Assembly (NCBI GenBank): GCA_019449595.1
Contig: JAGRPL010000004.1
Coordinates: forward strand, 62,001 to 126,000
Length of the DNA: 64,000 bases
DNA from: Rhodoferax sp.
GTDB taxonomy: Bacteria > Pseudomonadota > Gammaproteobacteria > Burkholderiales > Burkholderiaceae_C
Direction: 5' to 3'
Below the pieces are notes generated by a model that was given only the letters and a program-made list of their open reading frames with translations, had not been told where the DNA came from and ran no database searches. Made by a program: the position numbers and the translations under genes. Of the stretch, positions 42,602 to 51,425 are shown in pieces. The stretch's first letter is position 1, and every line of letters starts with the position of its first letter.

Positions 42602-43209
42602 CACCGGGCGTCACATGCGGGGGCGGACTTGGCAACCTTCAAGACGGAGGAGCGTGCAACGTCAAAGTCGATCTCAACCATTTCGGACTCGAAATCGACG
42701 CCGCGTTCATTGCCCGAAAAAAGGTCCACGATTTTCTTGCCGGACTTGGTGACCGTCAAACCGATTCCGCTACCTTGCCCCGTGGCTTCAGAAACGCAGT
42801 ACGTAAAGCCCCCGGTAGTGAAGAAGAGCAGGTTTTCACCGGTGTGGGGCGATGTCGACCGGTTCAGGATGCTGAATGGCTTCTCCGGACGCGCAACGTG
42901 TTCCATCTCGACGCTGCCCACAGGCCCGTATCGGTAGGCCAGCATGTGAAACGGCTCGACCTGCTTGTCGGCGCACACCGACAACACCTTGTCGGTCTTG
43001 ACCAGTTTGTAGCCGCCACCTTGGCTGGGCTGTACCTTGGACATGTTGGCATTCAGGTACGCGAACTCGCCTGCCTTGCAGTGCGTGGCGACGGGTGCTT
43101 GAGCCCAAGTGGAACCGCAGAAGGCAAAGCCCGCTATCAGAACAAGGGTGAGCGCGGGGGGGGTGTTGTGCATGGAAAGAGGCTTGTTGATCCGGGTTTT
43201 TGAAGTCAT
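42601..43209 (-). CDS. Uncharacterised secreted protein in the integron-like segment
   Basis: A 202-residue protein I do not recognise. It has a signal peptide (hydrophobic ALTLVLIAGFAF, cleavage near TWA-QA) and four cysteines in the mature part, suggesting a disulfide-bonded periplasmic protein. ATG 43173 (MHNTPPAL) is an alternative start that shortens the n-region. It starts just downstream, in its own reading direction, of the attC site at 43258-43328, so it would be the first gene of the following cassette. Confidence 0.65.
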   Translation of the reverse strand: MTSKTRINKPLSMHNTPPALTLVLIAGFAFCGSTWAQAPVATHCKAGEFAYLNANMSKVQPSQGGGYKLVKTDKVLSVCADKQVEPFHMLAYRYGPVGSVEMEHVARPEKPFSILNRSTSPHTGENLLFFTTGGFTYCVSEATGQGSGIGLTVTKSGKKIVDLFSGNERGVDFESEMVEIDFDVARSSVLKVAKSAPACDAR

Positions 43210-43257
43210 TGGGCTGCTGGCGGTTCCGTGAATACCGTTCTGGTTGTTTGGGGTGAC

Positions 43258-43328
43258 GTTTAACGTCCGCGTTAACAGGACGTCTACCAGTTTCGCTGGC
43301 AGCCGTCCTGTTGAACAAACAGTTAAGC
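43258..43328 (-). other. Integron attC recombination site
   Basis: Read on the minus strand: R'' box GCTTAAC, 5-nt spacer, L'' GTTCAACAGGACG, a 21-nt centre with a CCAG/CTGG mini-hairpin, L' CGTCCTGTTAAC, 6-nt spacer, R' box GTTAAAC. Both outer boxes fit RYYYAAC and GTTRRRY. L'' carries one extra C relative to L', the extrahelical base expected for attC and the feature that fixes orientation to the minus strand. At 71 bp it matches typical attC size. It lies 57 bp after the stop of the GIY-YIG gene, as in a gene cassette. Confidence 0.85.
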
Positions 43329-43972
43329 CGCCGCGCGAAGGCTCGGTATTGGCATGTGAATTGAGACTGCTGGATTTTCCTGCGCTCAGGGCTTTGTTGC
43401 TTGGTCAAAGGCTTTGGTGGCTAGCAGGAGGTCACATGTGAAGACCTCTTTGCATTCCACCATTTGTCCTTTGTATTTTTCGTATGAGATTGGCTTTAGG
43501 TGTTCTTCCAGCAATGAGTGGATAGCGAACTCTTTTCTTCCAGCGTCCTTCTCATATCGGATACTTTTTTTGAGGTCCCAGTCTGCTGCATTCGCATATT
43601 GTTCTCGGCGAAGCATCTCCACACGATCTTGCGGATGATTTTTTGTGAAGCCGACTTTTGCCAGACTCTTACTTTTTGAGTACGCGAGATAGACATAGCC
43701 AGAAGCTGAGTGCCGTAGCTGATAGGCAATTTTCGATGTGTCGCATTGGATGCAATGACCGGCCTTTGTGCGCAGTGTGTGCCCGGCCTTGCTACATGCC
43801 GCACCTCCGAAGTAGAGCGATAGCTCAAGCGCCTCCATTTTTGATTCTCGATCGACCTTGCTTTTAGTCATTGAAGCATCAAAGACTTGAGCGGGAGCGA
43901 TTCCTTGAGATTTCAGAAAGGCGATTTGCTCTTTTGAAAGTGATGCCATGGTGACTACAGTAGCAGGCCTAA
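43264..43972 (-). mobile_element. Probable integron gene cassette carrying a GIY-YIG protein
   Basis: Bounded by G/TTAGGC at the upstream core (43967-43973) and G/TTAAAC of the attC site (43258-43264), about 709 bp, with one ORF in the expected orientation starting 17 bp after the upstream core box. Base composition is lower in GC than the his genes around it. No integrase gene is visible nearby, so this is a solitary cassette or part of an integrase-less cassette cluster. Confidence 0.65.
43386..43949 (-). CDS. GIY-YIG nuclease-like protein (T5orf172/MUG113 type)
   Basis: A 187-residue protein. Its N-terminal third is an unassigned helix-rich region; residues about 71-89 hold a Cys/His cluster (CSKAGHTLRTKAGHCIQC) that could bind zinc; the C-terminal part has SGYVYLAYS...AKVGFTKN, the GIY-YIG core, with Arg and Glu downstream as in the T5orf172 group. 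Such domains nick or cleave DNA, but activity here is inference. ATG 43949 begins 17 bp after a cassette core site, and an attC site follows the stop. Confidence 0.75.
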   Translation of the reverse strand: MASLSKEQIAFLKSQGIAPAQVFDASMTKSKVDRESKMEALELSLYFGGAACSKAGHTLRTKAGHCIQCDTSKIAYQLRHSASGYVYLAYSKSKSLAKVGFTKNHPQDRVEMLRREQYANAADWDLKKSIRYEKDAGRKEFAIHSLLEEHLKPISYEKYKGQMVECKEVFTCDLLLATKAFDQATKP

Positions 43973-43973
43973 C
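43967..43973 (-). other. Candidate cassette core site (attI or attC R' box)
   Basis: GTTAGGC on the minus strand fits GTTRRRY and is identical to the junction box of classic attI1. The 150 bp upstream of it in reading direction do not fold into a good attC palindrome, so it could be a decayed attC or an attI remnant. A single 7-mer is weak by itself; the spacing to the GIY-YIG start is what supports it. Confidence 0.4.
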
Positions 43974-44217
43974 GTGATTTAGACCGCAACCCGCTGCGGG
44001 ATATTCTGGAAAGATTCCCCATGAAATCGCCCTCCAGACCCCGTGAAATATGCGCAGTCTGCTCACATAAAAATAGCGTCAAACCCGGCAGTGGCCGGGC
44101 GCGCTGTGACGTTGGGATGGTCACCATTTTTCTTCTCTCCCTTGGTTGTCAGCGCACTATAGCTGCGCCAACCAGGCAGCGAAAGCGGCTTTCGTTTGCT
44201 CCAGTGGATTGAATTTC
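43974..44217. other. Intergenic region with no gene seen
   Basis: Between the GIY-YIG gene and the toxin-antitoxin operator. It holds two GC-rich inverted repeats (CCCGC-T-GCGGG at 43990-44000 and CCCGGC-AGTG-GCCGGG near 44084-44099) and only short reading frames without convincing starts. No integrase remnant is recognisable. Confidence 0.5.
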
Positions 44218-44248
44218 ACACGAACTTCGTGCAACACGAAGTTCGTGT
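44218..44248 (+). promoter_or_regulatory. Toxin-antitoxin operator: two tandem palindromes
   Basis: ACACGAACTTCGTG, three bases, CACGAAGTTCGTGT: perfect 14-bp inverted arms. Each arm is itself a 13-bp palindrome (CACGAA-S-TTCGTG), so the site offers two identical dimer sites 16 bp apart centre to centre. A TAAACT (44248-44253) at the right edge could be the -10, with TTCGTG (44226-44231) as -35. This is the usual arrangement for autorepression by an antitoxin. Confidence 0.8.
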
Positions 44249-44262
44249 AAACTGGCATCAAG

Positions 44263-44487
44263 ATGAAAAACGTCACCATCACAGTCGAGGACGCCACCCT
44301 GGAGTGGGTGCGCATCGAGGCGGCGCGGCGCAATACCAGTGTGTCGCGGCTGGTGGGCGAGATGCTGACGGACAAGATGCAGTTTGATGACGCCTACGCC
44401 CGCGCCCAGCGCGACTGGGTGGCCGACACCTCCAGCTTCAACTCGTCTGGCAAGGCCTACCCAACAAGGGACTCGCACAATGGCTAG
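44263..44487 (+). CDS. Ribbon-helix-helix-type antitoxin (VapB-like)
   Basis: A 74-residue protein. Its N-terminal part MKNVTITVEDATLEWVRIEA plus RRNTSVSRLVGEML is a beta-strand and two helices, the ribbon-helix-helix DNA-binding fold; the C-terminal tail would wrap the toxin. It lies 14 bp after the tandem palindrome that it probably binds. It overlaps the PIN toxin gene by eight bases. Confidence 0.82.
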   Translation: MKNVTITVEDATLEWVRIEAARRNTSVSRLVGEMLTDKMQFDDAYARAQRDWVADTSSFNSSGKAYPTRDSHNG

Positions 44488-44944
44488 CGCGTTGCCCGCA
44501 GCGGGTGCGATTGTTTTCGTCGATGCCAATGTGCTGCTGGCGGCAGACGATGCCTTCGATGCCGCCAGACAGGCCCGCATCCGCGACTGGCTGCAGGCGC
44601 TGTGGCAGCGCCGCGCCGGGCGGGTGAGCACCCAGGTGCTCAATGCCTATTACGTCAGCGCCACCCAACACTTTGGCATGCCGCAGGGCGATGCGCGCGC
44701 CAAGTTGCGCCGCTACCAGCTCTGGCAGCCCTGGCAGATCGACCACCAGACAGTGGAAACTGCCTGGGGCGTGGAGGCCCGCTTTGGCCTGCCGTACTGG
44801 GACGCGCTCATCGTGGCGGCCGCCGCGCAGAGCGGCGCCAGCCATGTGCTCTCGCTGGATCTGCCCCACGGCCAGCAGATGGATGGTGTTACCGTGCTGA
44901 GCCCCTTGTTGGCCACGCCGCTTGAGTTGGCGCTGGTGGATTGA
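44480..44944 (+). CDS. PIN-domain ribonuclease toxin (VapC-like)
   Basis: A 154-residue PIN protein with the first catalytic Asp in IVFVDANVLLAA (Asp15) and a later acidic pair including YWDALIVAAA, as in VapC toxins that cleave tRNA or rRNA. The start codon overlaps the antitoxin's end. The stop is 18 bp before hisC, so the toxin promoter may now also feed the distal his genes. Confidence 0.85.
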   Translation: MASALPAAGAIVFVDANVLLAADDAFDAARQARIRDWLQALWQRRAGRVSTQVLNAYYVSATQHFGMPQGDARAKLRRYQLWQPWQIDHQTVETAWGVEARFGLPYWDALIVAAAAQSGASHVLSLDLPHGQQMDGVTVLSPLLATPLELALVD

Positions 44945-44962
44945 TTTTTTGGAAGCTCTCGC

Positions 44963-46093
44963 ATGACGCCCGACACCCACGCAACCGTAAGCGCCTTGAT
45001 TCAGCGCCGCATCCGCCAGGATGTGCAGTCCATGCACGCCTACGCCATCCAGCCATCCGCCGGCATGGTCAAGCTCGACGCCATGGAAAATCCGCACCGC
45101 CTGCCGGCCGCGCTGCAGGCAGAGCTGGGCCAGCGCCTGGGCGCGCTGGCGCTCAACCGCTACCCGGACCACCGCGTCGACGACCTGCGCCATGCGCTGG
45201 CGGCCTACGCTGGTATGCCCAAGGGCTTTGACATCATGCTGGGCAACGGCTCGGACGAGCTGATTGCGCTGCTGGCCATGGCCTGCGACGTGCCGGTGCC
45301 CGCGGGCGGCAAGAAGCCGGTGATTCTGGCCCCCACGCCGGGTTTTGTGATGTACGCCATGAGCGCCCAGTTGCAGGGCCTGGATTTTGTGGGCGTGCCG
45401 CTCACGGCCGACTTTGCGCTGGACACGCCGGCCATGCTGGCGGCCATTGCCCAGCACCAGCCGGCCATTGTGTACCTGGCCTACCCCAACAACCCCACGG
45501 CCAACCTGTGGGATGCCGAGGCCATGGCCCAGGTGGTGCGCGCGGCCGGCGAGGCCGGCAGCATCGTGGTCATTGACGAGGCCTACCAGCCGTTTTCCAG
45601 CCGCAGCTACATCGACCTCCTGCACCAGCAACCGGCCCACCATGCCCATGTGCTGCTGATGCGCACCCTCTCCAAATTCGGTCTGGCCGGCGTGCGCATG
45701 GGCTACCTGATGGGGGCCCAGGCGCTGGTGGCCGAGATCAACAAGGTGCGTCCGCCCTACAACATCAGCGTGCTCAACTGCGAGTGCGCCCTGTTTGCGC
45801 TGGAGCATGCCGACGTGTTTGCCGTGCAGGCCGCCGACCTGCGCGCCCAGCGCGCGCGGCTGCTGACGGCCCTGCGGGCCTTGCCGGGCGTGCATGCCTG
45901 GGACAGCGACGCCAATATGGTGCTGGTTCGGGTGCAGGACGCAGAAAAAGTTTTCCACGGACTCAAGGTCCGGGGCGTTCTGGTCAAGAACGTTTCTAAA
46001 ATGCACCCATTGCTGGCCAACTGCCTGCGCCTGACCGTTGGCACCGCCGACGAGAACACGCGCCTGCTGGCCGCCCTTCAGGAGTCCCTATGA
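44963..46093 (+). CDS. hisC: Histidinol-phosphate aminotransferase
   Basis: PLP enzyme converting imidazole acetol phosphate to histidinol phosphate. The 376-residue protein has [19 protein letters not shown] and the PLP lysine in [20 protein letters not shown] site precedes the ATG. It overlaps hisB by four bases. It restarts the his operon after the accessory segment. Confidence 0.95.
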   Translation: MTPDTHATVSALIQRRIRQDVQSMHAYAIQPSAGMVKLDAMENPHRLPAALQAELGQRLGALALNRYPDHRVDDLRHALAAYAGMPKGFDIMLGNGSDELIALLAMACDVPVPAGGKKPVILAPTPGFVMYAMSAQLQGLDFVGVPLTADFALDTPAMLAAIAQHQPAIVYLAYPNNPTANLWDAEAMAQVVRAAGEAGSIVVIDEAYQPFSSRSYIDLLHQQPAHHAHVLLMRTLSKFGLAGVRMGYLMGAQALVAEINKVRPPYNISVLNCECALFALEHADVFAVQAADLRAQRARLLTALRALPGVHAWDSDANMVLVRVQDAEKVFHGLKVRGVLVKNVSKMHPLLANCLRLTVGTADENTRLLAALQESL

Positions 46094-46722
46094 CGACGAA
46101 TTTCCCGCCGACCGCATCGACCACCGCTCCCGCGGACCGCATTGCTGAAGTCTCCCGCAACACGGCCGAGACCCGCATCCGCGTCAAGGTCAATCTGGAC
46201 GGCACCGGCCAGGCTCGCCTTTCCACCGGCATCGGCTTCTTCGACCACATGCTGGACCAGATCGCCCGCCACGGCCTGATCGATCTGGACATTGAAGCCC
46301 AAGGCGACCTGCACATTGACGGCCACCACACGGTGGAAGACGTGGGCATCACCCTGGGCCAGGCCGTGCACCAGGCGGTGGGCGACAAGAAAGGCATCCG
46401 CCGCTATGGCCACGCCTACGTGCCGCTGGACGAGGCGCTGTCGCGCGTGGTGATCGATTTCTCCGGCCGCCCCGGGCTGGTTATGGACGTGCCTTTCAAA
46501 AGCGGCATGATTGGCACCTTTGACAGCCAGCTGGCGCACGAGTTCTTCCAGGGCTTCGTCAACCACGCCTTTGTGACCCTGCACATCGACAACCTCAAGG
46601 GCGAAAACGCCCACCACCAGGCCGAGACCGTGTTCAAGGCCTTCGCCCGCGCCTTGCGCGCCGCGCTGGAGCGCGACCCGCGCGCCGCTGGCACCATTCC
46701 GTCGACCAAGGGTTCGCTCTGA
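46090..46722 (+). CDS. hisB: Imidazoleglycerol-phosphate dehydratase
   Basis: Monofunctional HisB dehydratase, 210 residues, with the metal-binding [24 protein letters not shown] and [14 protein letters not shown] histidine motifs. No phosphatase domain is fused. The extra N-terminal 20 residues before NTAETRI are low-complexity. Confidence 0.96.
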   Translation: MTTNFPPTASTTAPADRIAEVSRNTAETRIRVKVNLDGTGQARLSTGIGFFDHMLDQIARHGLIDLDIEAQGDLHIDGHHTVEDVGITLGQAVHQAVGDKKGIRRYGHAYVPLDEALSRVVIDFSGRPGLVMDVPFKSGMIGTFDSQLAHEFFQGFVNHAFVTLHIDNLKGENAHHQAETVFKAFARALRAALERDPRAAGTIPSTKGSL

Positions 46723-46759
46723 ATTTATGTGCCAAATAGGTCTCTGGTCGGCATCAACA

Positions 46760-46788
46760 TTGCGTAAACAGCTATGAAAACAGTAGCA
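46760..46788 (-). repeat. Dispersed palindromic repeat, copy G spanning the hisH start codon
   Basis: On the minus strand TGCTACTGTTTTCATAGCTG then TTTACGCAA. The ATG of hisH lies within it, so the element encodes MKTVA at the HisH N-terminus. Confidence 0.8.
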
Positions 46789-47430
46789 GTCGTCGATTAC
46801 GGCATGGGCAACCTGCGCTCCGTGACGCAGGCCGTCATGCATGTGGCGGCCGATGCCGGCGTGGAAGTGGTGTGGGCCCGCACGCCCGCAGAAGTGATGG
46901 CCGCCGAGCGCGTGGTGCTGCCCGGCCAGGGCGGCATGCGCGACTGCATGCGCGAGCTGCACGACAGCGGCATGCTGGGCGCCGTCCTGCACGCGGCCGC
47001 GCACAAGCCCCTGATGGGGGTGTGCGTGGGCATGCAGATGCTGCTGGACCACAGCGAGGAGCTCGACACCCCGTGCCTGGGCCTGATCCCCGGCGAAGTG
47101 CGCAAATTTGACCTGGCAGGCCAGACGCAGCCCGACGGCAGCCGCTACAAGGTGCCGCAGATGGGCTGGAACCAGGTGTACCAGGCCGGGCACGGGGCCA
47201 CCCGCCACCCGGTGTGGGGCGACGTGCCGGACGGCAGCTACTTCTATTTCGTGCACAGCTACTACGCCCGACCGTCGGATGCGCGCCACAGCGTGGGCGA
47301 GACCGACTACGGCCAGCGCTTTTCCTCGGCGATTGCACGCGATAATATTTTCGCTACCCAGTTTCACCCTGAAAAAAGTGCCGACCACGGTCTGGCGCTC
47401 TACCGCAACTTCCTTCACTGGAAACCCTGA
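46774..47430 (+). CDS. hisH: Imidazole glycerol phosphate synthase, glutaminase subunit
   Basis: Releases ammonia from glutamine for HisF. The 218-residue class I amidotransferase has the nucleophile in GVCVGMQML and the catalytic His-Glu in FHPEKS. The start codon and first five residues fall inside the dispersed repeat; no clear ribosome-binding site is seen upstream. Confidence 0.95.
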   Translation: MKTVAVVDYGMGNLRSVTQAVMHVAADAGVEVVWARTPAEVMAAERVVLPGQGGMRDCMRELHDSGMLGAVLHAAAHKPLMGVCVGMQMLLDHSEELDTPCLGLIPGEVRKFDLAGQTQPDGSRYKVPQMGWNQVYQAGHGATRHPVWGDVPDGSYFYFVHSYYARPSDARHSVGETDYGQRFSSAIARDNIFATQFHPEKSADHGLALYRNFLHWKP

Positions 47431-47454
47431 AACCCTCCGGTTCTCGTTGACACC

Positions 47455-48195
47455 ATGCTTCTCATTCCTGCAATCGACTTAAAAGACGGTCACTGCGTGC
47501 GCCTCAAACAGGGCGATATGGACCAATCCACCACGTTTGGCGAAGACCCCGCGGTCATGGCGCGCAACTGGGTGGACAAAGGGGCACGTCGCCTGCACCT
47601 GGTGGACCTGAACGGTGCCTTTGCCGGTCACCCCAAGAATGAGCAGGCCATCCGCAAGATCCTCAAGGAAGTGGGCAGCGAGATCGACGTGCAGCTCGGT
47701 GGCGGCATCCGCGACCTCGACACCATCGAACGTTACCTGGACGCCGGCCTGCGCTACGTCATCATCGGCACCGCCGCCGTCAAGAACCCCGGCTTTTTGC
47801 AGGACGCCTGCACCGCCTTTGGCGGCCACATCATCGTCGGCCTGGACGCCCGCGACGGCAAGGTGGCCACCGACGGCTGGAGCAAGCTCACCCGTCACGA
47901 CGTGGTCGACCTGGGCAAGAAGTTCGAGGACTACGGCGTCGAGTCCATCATCTACACCGACATCGGCCGCGACGGCATGCTCAGCGGCATCAACATCGAC
48001 GCCACCGTCAAGCTGGCCCAGGCCCTGACCATTCCGGTCATTGCGTCGGGCGGCCTGTCCAACATGGCCGACATCGAAGCCCTGTGCGCCGTGGAAGACG
48101 ACGGTGTCGAGGGTGTGATCTGCGGCCGCGCCATCTACAGCGGCGACCTGGATTTTGAAAAAGCGCAAGAGCGCGCCGACGAATTGAACGGCTGA
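47455..48195 (+). CDS. hisA: ProFAR isomerase (phosphoribosylformimino-AICAR-P isomerase)
   Basis: TIM-barrel enzyme of 246 residues: [14 protein letters not shown] at the start, a catalytic Asp in [12 protein letters not shown] region and VIASGGLSN. Shares a base with hisF (TGATG). Confidence 0.96.
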   Translation: MLLIPAIDLKDGHCVRLKQGDMDQSTTFGEDPAVMARNWVDKGARRLHLVDLNGAFAGHPKNEQAIRKILKEVGSEIDVQLGGGIRDLDTIERYLDAGLRYVIIGTAAVKNPGFLQDACTAFGGHIIVGLDARDGKVATDGWSKLTRHDVVDLGKKFEDYGVESIIYTDIGRDGMLSGINIDATVKLAQALTIPVIASGGLSNMADIEALCAVEDDGVEGVICGRAIYSGDLDFEKAQERADELNG

Positions 48196-48974
48196 TGCTG
48201 GCCAAAAGAATCATTCCCTGCCTGGACGTGACCGGTGGCCGCGTCGTCAAGGGCGTCAACTTCGTCGAACTGCGCGACGCGGGCGACCCGGTGGAAATTG
48301 CCGCGCGCTACAACGCGCAGGGTGCCGACGAACTCACGTTCCTGGACATCACCGCCACCAGCGACGGGCGCGATCTGATTTTGCACATCATCGAGGCGGT
48401 GGCCTCGCAGGTGTTCATTCCGCTCACCGTGGGCGGTGGCGTGCGCGAGGTGGCCGACGTGCGGCGCCTGCTCAATGCCGGAGCCGACAAGGTCAGCTTC
48501 AACTCGGCGGCCATTTCCAACCCGCAGGTGATTGAAGACGCCTCGCTCAAGTACGGCGCCCAGTGCATCGTGGTGGCCATTGACGCCAAGCGCCGCTTTG
48601 GCGACGATGTGCTGGCGCGCGGCGAGGGCTGGGATGTCTACAGTCACGGCGGGCGCAAGAACACCGGGCTGGACGCAGTGGCCTGGGCTGCCGAGATGGC
48701 GCGCCGCGGCGCCGGCGAGATTCTGTTGACCAGCATGGACCGCGACGGCACCAAGTCGGGCTTTGACCTGGCGCTGACCCGGGCGGTGAGCGACGCCATC
48801 AGCGTGCCGGTCATTGCCTCTGGCGGCGTGGGTACGCTGGAAGACCTGGCAGACGGCATCACCCTGGGTGGGGCCGACGCCGTGCTGGCCGCCAGCATTT
48901 TCCACTACGGCGAGTTCACCGTTGGCCAGGCCAAGGCCTGCATGGCCCAGCGCGGCATACCGGTCCGGATGTAG
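48195..48974 (+). CDS. hisF: Imidazole glycerol phosphate synthase, cyclase subunit
   Basis: TIM-barrel partner of HisH, 259 residues: [21 protein letters not shown] at the start, [11 protein letters not shown] and [13 protein letters not shown], with the catalytic aspartates. One-base overlap with hisA. Confidence 0.96.
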   Translation: MLAKRIIPCLDVTGGRVVKGVNFVELRDAGDPVEIAARYNAQGADELTFLDITATSDGRDLILHIIEAVASQVFIPLTVGGGVREVADVRRLLNAGADKVSFNSAAISNPQVIEDASLKYGAQCIVVAIDAKRRFGDDVLARGEGWDVYSHGGRKNTGLDAVAWAAEMARRGAGEILLTSMDRDGTKSGFDLALTRAVSDAISVPVIASGGVGTLEDLADGITLGGADAVLAASIFHYGEFTVGQAKACMAQRGIPVRM

Positions 48975-49005
48975 GACATTTTTGTCGCGTTGCCCCCGTG
49001 GATAC

Positions 49006-49033
49006 TGCGCAGGCAGCTATCAATTTACTAGCA
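49006..49033 (-). repeat. Dispersed palindromic repeat, copy H (reverse)
   Basis: On the minus strand TGCTAGTAAATTGATAGCTG then CCTGCGCA, in the 84-bp gap between hisF and hisI. Confidence 0.75.
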
Positions 49034-49058
49034 AAATCAAATCACCGACAATCCTCCA

Positions 49059-49451
49059 ATGAACTGGCTGAACAACATTCGATGGGACGACAAAGGCCTG
49101 GTGCCGGTGATCGCGCAGGAGCAGGGCACGAATGACGTGCTGATGTTTGCCTGGATGAACCGCGAGGCCCTGCAAAAGACCGCCGAGTTGGGGCGGGCGG
49201 TGTATTTCAGCCGTTCGCGCGGCAAGCTGTGGTTCAAGGGCGAGGAGTCCGGCCACGTGCAGACCGTGCATGAAATCCGCATGGATTGCGACAACGACGT
49301 CATCCTGCTCAAGGTCACCCAGCTGGGGCACGAGCCTGGCATTGCCTGCCACACCGGGCGCCACAGCTGTTTCTTCAGCGTGCTGAAAGACGGCGTCTGG
49401 CAGAGTGTCGACCCGGTCCTGAAAGACCCGCAAAGCATCTACAGCAAATAA
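49059..49451 (+). CDS. hisI: Phosphoribosyl-AMP cyclohydrolase
   Basis: Stand-alone PRA-CH, 130 residues, with the zinc-binding cysteines in RMDCDND and CHTGRHSCF and the [12 protein letters not shown] segment. Pairs with the separate hisE downstream. Confidence 0.95.
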   Translation: MNWLNNIRWDDKGLVPVIAQEQGTNDVLMFAWMNREALQKTAELGRAVYFSRSRGKLWFKGEESGHVQTVHEIRMDCDNDVILLKVTQLGHEPGIACHTGRHSCFFSVLKDGVWQSVDPVLKDPQSIYSK

Positions 49452-49496
49452 TCCTGCGGGACAGGTCTTCAGCCCTGTCCCCAACCGAGCAGAACC

Positions 49497-49874
49497 ATGA
49501 CCATCCCAAACACTTCCGATGCGCTGGCCCGCCTGGCCGCCGTCATTGAGACGCGCAAGGCGGCCAACGGCGGCGACCCCGCCACCAGCTACGTGGCACG
49601 CCTGCTGCACAAGGGACCCGATGCGTTTCTGAAAAAGATCGGCGAAGAGGCCACCGAAGTTGTCATGGCGGCCAAGGATGTGGACCACGGCGGCGACAAG
49701 GCCAAACTGGTGGGCGAGGTGGCCGACCTGTGGTTCCACAGCATGGTGGCGCTGGCCCATTACGGCCTGGCGCCGGCCGACGTGGTGGCCGAGCTGGAGC
49801 GCCGCGAGGGCACCAGCGGCATCGAGGAAAAAGCCCTGCGCAAGGTGCAGGCACGCGAGGGAGGCCAATCATGA
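49497..49874 (+). CDS. hisE: Phosphoribosyl-ATP pyrophosphatase
   Basis: All-alpha MazG-like enzyme, 125 residues, with [15 protein letters not shown] and [13 protein letters not shown] metal-binding glutamates. Last enzyme gene of the his cluster. Overlaps the next gene by four bases. Confidence 0.95.
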   Translation: MTIPNTSDALARLAAVIETRKAANGGDPATSYVARLLHKGPDAFLKKIGEEATEVVMAAKDVDHGGDKAKLVGEVADLWFHSMVALAHYGLAPADVVAELERREGTSGIEEKALRKVQAREGGQS

Positions 49875-50278
49875 GTGCCGACGACTTCGACGGCGGAAAC
49901 GGCGACCGGGCCCAGCTGGAAAAACTGCAGGCGCTCAACACGGTGGGCACCATCAGCTATGTGCTGCACCTGATCGTCGCCATCGGGGCGCTGATTCCCG
50001 GCGGCCAGTTCGGCCCCGTGCTGCTGATTGCGGCACTGGTGCTGGACCTGGTGAAGAAGGACGACGCCGAGGGCACCTGGCACGCGTCCCACTTCCGCTG
50101 GCGCATCCGCAGCGTGGTGGTGGCCGGGCTGCTGTACCTGCTGACGGTGCCGCTGTGGCTGCTGTTTCTGTTCCCGGGCTGGATCGCATGGACTGCGATC
50201 TCGGTCTGGTTCCTCTACCGCATCGTTACTGGCCTGGTGGCGATGAACAAGGGCTTGCCCATGGAGATTCCCGCATGA
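49871..50278 (+). CDS. Small membrane protein, DUF4870-like
   Basis: A 135-residue protein with three or four membrane helices (about 28-46, 48-64, 80-100 and 102-122) and the segment [14 protein letters not shown] between them, a pattern of DUF4870-type proteins. Function unknown. Tied by ATGA overlaps to hisE before it and the HIT gene after it; the same trio is common in related genomes. Confidence 0.75.
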   Translation: MSADDFDGGNGDRAQLEKLQALNTVGTISYVLHLIVAIGALIPGGQFGPVLLIAALVLDLVKKDDAEGTWHASHFRWRIRSVVVAGLLYLLTVPLWLLFLFPGWIAWTAISVWFLYRIVTGLVAMNKGLPMEIPA

Positions 50279-50649
50279 GTGCGACGGTCACCGACCACGA
50301 TCCCGATTGCCTGTTCTGCAAGATTCTGGCGAAGAAGATTCCCTCCCGCGCGGTGTACGAGGATGACGAGTTCTATGCCTTCCACGACATCCACCCGTGG
50401 TCGCCGGTGCACTTCCTGATCATCCCCAAGCTGCACATTCCCAGCATGGCCCAGGTCAGCGCCGAGCACGCCGGGCTGATGGGGCGCATGATGGCCCTGG
50501 TGCCGCGGCTGGCCTTGCAGGAAGGGTGCAATCCCTACCCGCAGGGGGGCTTTCGGCTAGTGACCAATACCGGCGCCGAAGGCGGGCAGGAAGTTAACCA
50601 TCTCCACTTCCACGTCATGGGCGGTCCGCGTCCCTGGCTGCGGGGGTGA
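50275..50649 (+). CDS. HIT family nucleotide hydrolase/transferase
   Basis: A 124-residue histidine triad protein with the active site HLHFHVMGG and an N-terminal CLFCKILAKKIPS segment that often binds zinc. Members hydrolyse AMP-lysine or similar adenylates. Precise role unknown. Confidence 0.92.
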   Translation: MSATVTDHDPDCLFCKILAKKIPSRAVYEDDEFYAFHDIHPWSPVHFLIIPKLHIPSMAQVSAEHAGLMGRMMALVPRLALQEGCNPYPQGGFRLVTNTGAEGGQEVNHLHFHVMGGPRPWLRG

Positions 50650-50684
50650 GAGTCTAAAATCGCGCAATTACCAAGGAGTTAACC

Positions 50685-50924
50685 ATGGGTTTATCCACTA
50701 CACATCTGATTATTTTTCTGGTCATCATCGTCCTGATCTTCGGCACCAAGAAGCTCAAGAACATTGGTACCGACCTCGGTAGCGCGGTCAAGGGTTTCAA
50801 AGACGGCATGAAGGACGGCAGCACGCCCGAGCAGCCGGCAGAAACACCGGCACCCACCCTGGTTGCCAGCGAAAAGACCGAGGCCAAATCCGCAATTGAC
50901 GTGGATGTCAAGGTCAAGCACTGA
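50685..50924 (+). CDS. tatA: Twin-arginine translocase subunit TatA
   Basis: A 79-residue protein with one N-terminal membrane helix, the [25 protein letters not shown] amphipathic helix and a charged tail. AAGGAG site 6 nt before the ATG. Forms the pore of the Tat system with TatB and TatC; MsrP (8501) is a likely client in this window. Confidence 0.95.
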   Translation: MGLSTTHLIIFLVIIVLIFGTKKLKNIGTDLGSAVKGFKDGMKDGSTPEQPAETPAPTLVASEKTEAKSAIDVDVKVKH

Positions 50925-50963
50925 GACAGCGCCTGCGTACGTTCGTTGTGAGCCACTTGCTGC

Positions 50964-51425
50964 ATGCTTGACATCGGTGTAACCAAGATCGCCATCCTCG
51001 GCGCCATTGCCCTGGTGGTGATTGGTCCGGAGCGCCTGCCCGGGCTGGCCCGCACCATCGGCACGCTGGTGGGGCGCGCGCGCAGCTATGTGGCCGACGT
51101 CAAAGCCGAGGTCAACCGCTCCATGGAGCTCGACGAGCTGCGCAAGATGAAAGACACGATGGAGAGCGCCGCGCGGGACGTGGAGCAATCCATTCAGACC
51201 ACCGCCAGCGCGTTTGAGCAAACCCTGTCCGAGGCGGCCGGCACCGCAGCCGACACCGATACCGCGCCGGCTGACGAATACCCGCAGTATCGCCATCCCC
51301 AGAAACATTGGCGCACCAAGCTGGGTGCCACGCCGCAGTGGTACAAGGCCCGTGCGGGCGTGCGGACCAAGGCCCTGTCGGGTGCTGCACGGGTAGCCCG
51401 GTTTCGCCCACCCAAGATGCATTGA
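50964..51425 (+). CDS. tatB: Twin-arginine translocase subunit TatB
   Basis: A 153-residue protein: N-terminal helix with [15 protein letters not shown], then a long amphipathic and coiled region and a basic tail. Receives signal peptides together with TatC. Overlaps tatC by one base. Confidence 0.94.
   Translation: MLDIGVTKIAILGAIALVVIGPERLPGLARTIGTLVGRARSYVADVKAEVNRSMELDELRKMKDTMESAARDVEQSIQTTASAFEQTLSEAAGTAADTDTAPADEYPQYRHPQKHWRTKLGATPQWYKARAGVRTKALSGAARVARFRPPKMH

Noticed and set aside
44084..44117. CCCGGC/GCCGGG hairpin plus GTTGGGA as a second attC site
   Set aside because: The outer box fails the GTTRRRY/RYYYAAC rule at one position, and the sequence between it and the GTTAGGC core does not fold as an attC.
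44021..44212. 63-codon frame between the GIY-YIG gene and the toxin-antitoxin pair
   Set aside because: No ribosome-binding site or recognisable motif; the region looks like decayed or regulatory DNA.
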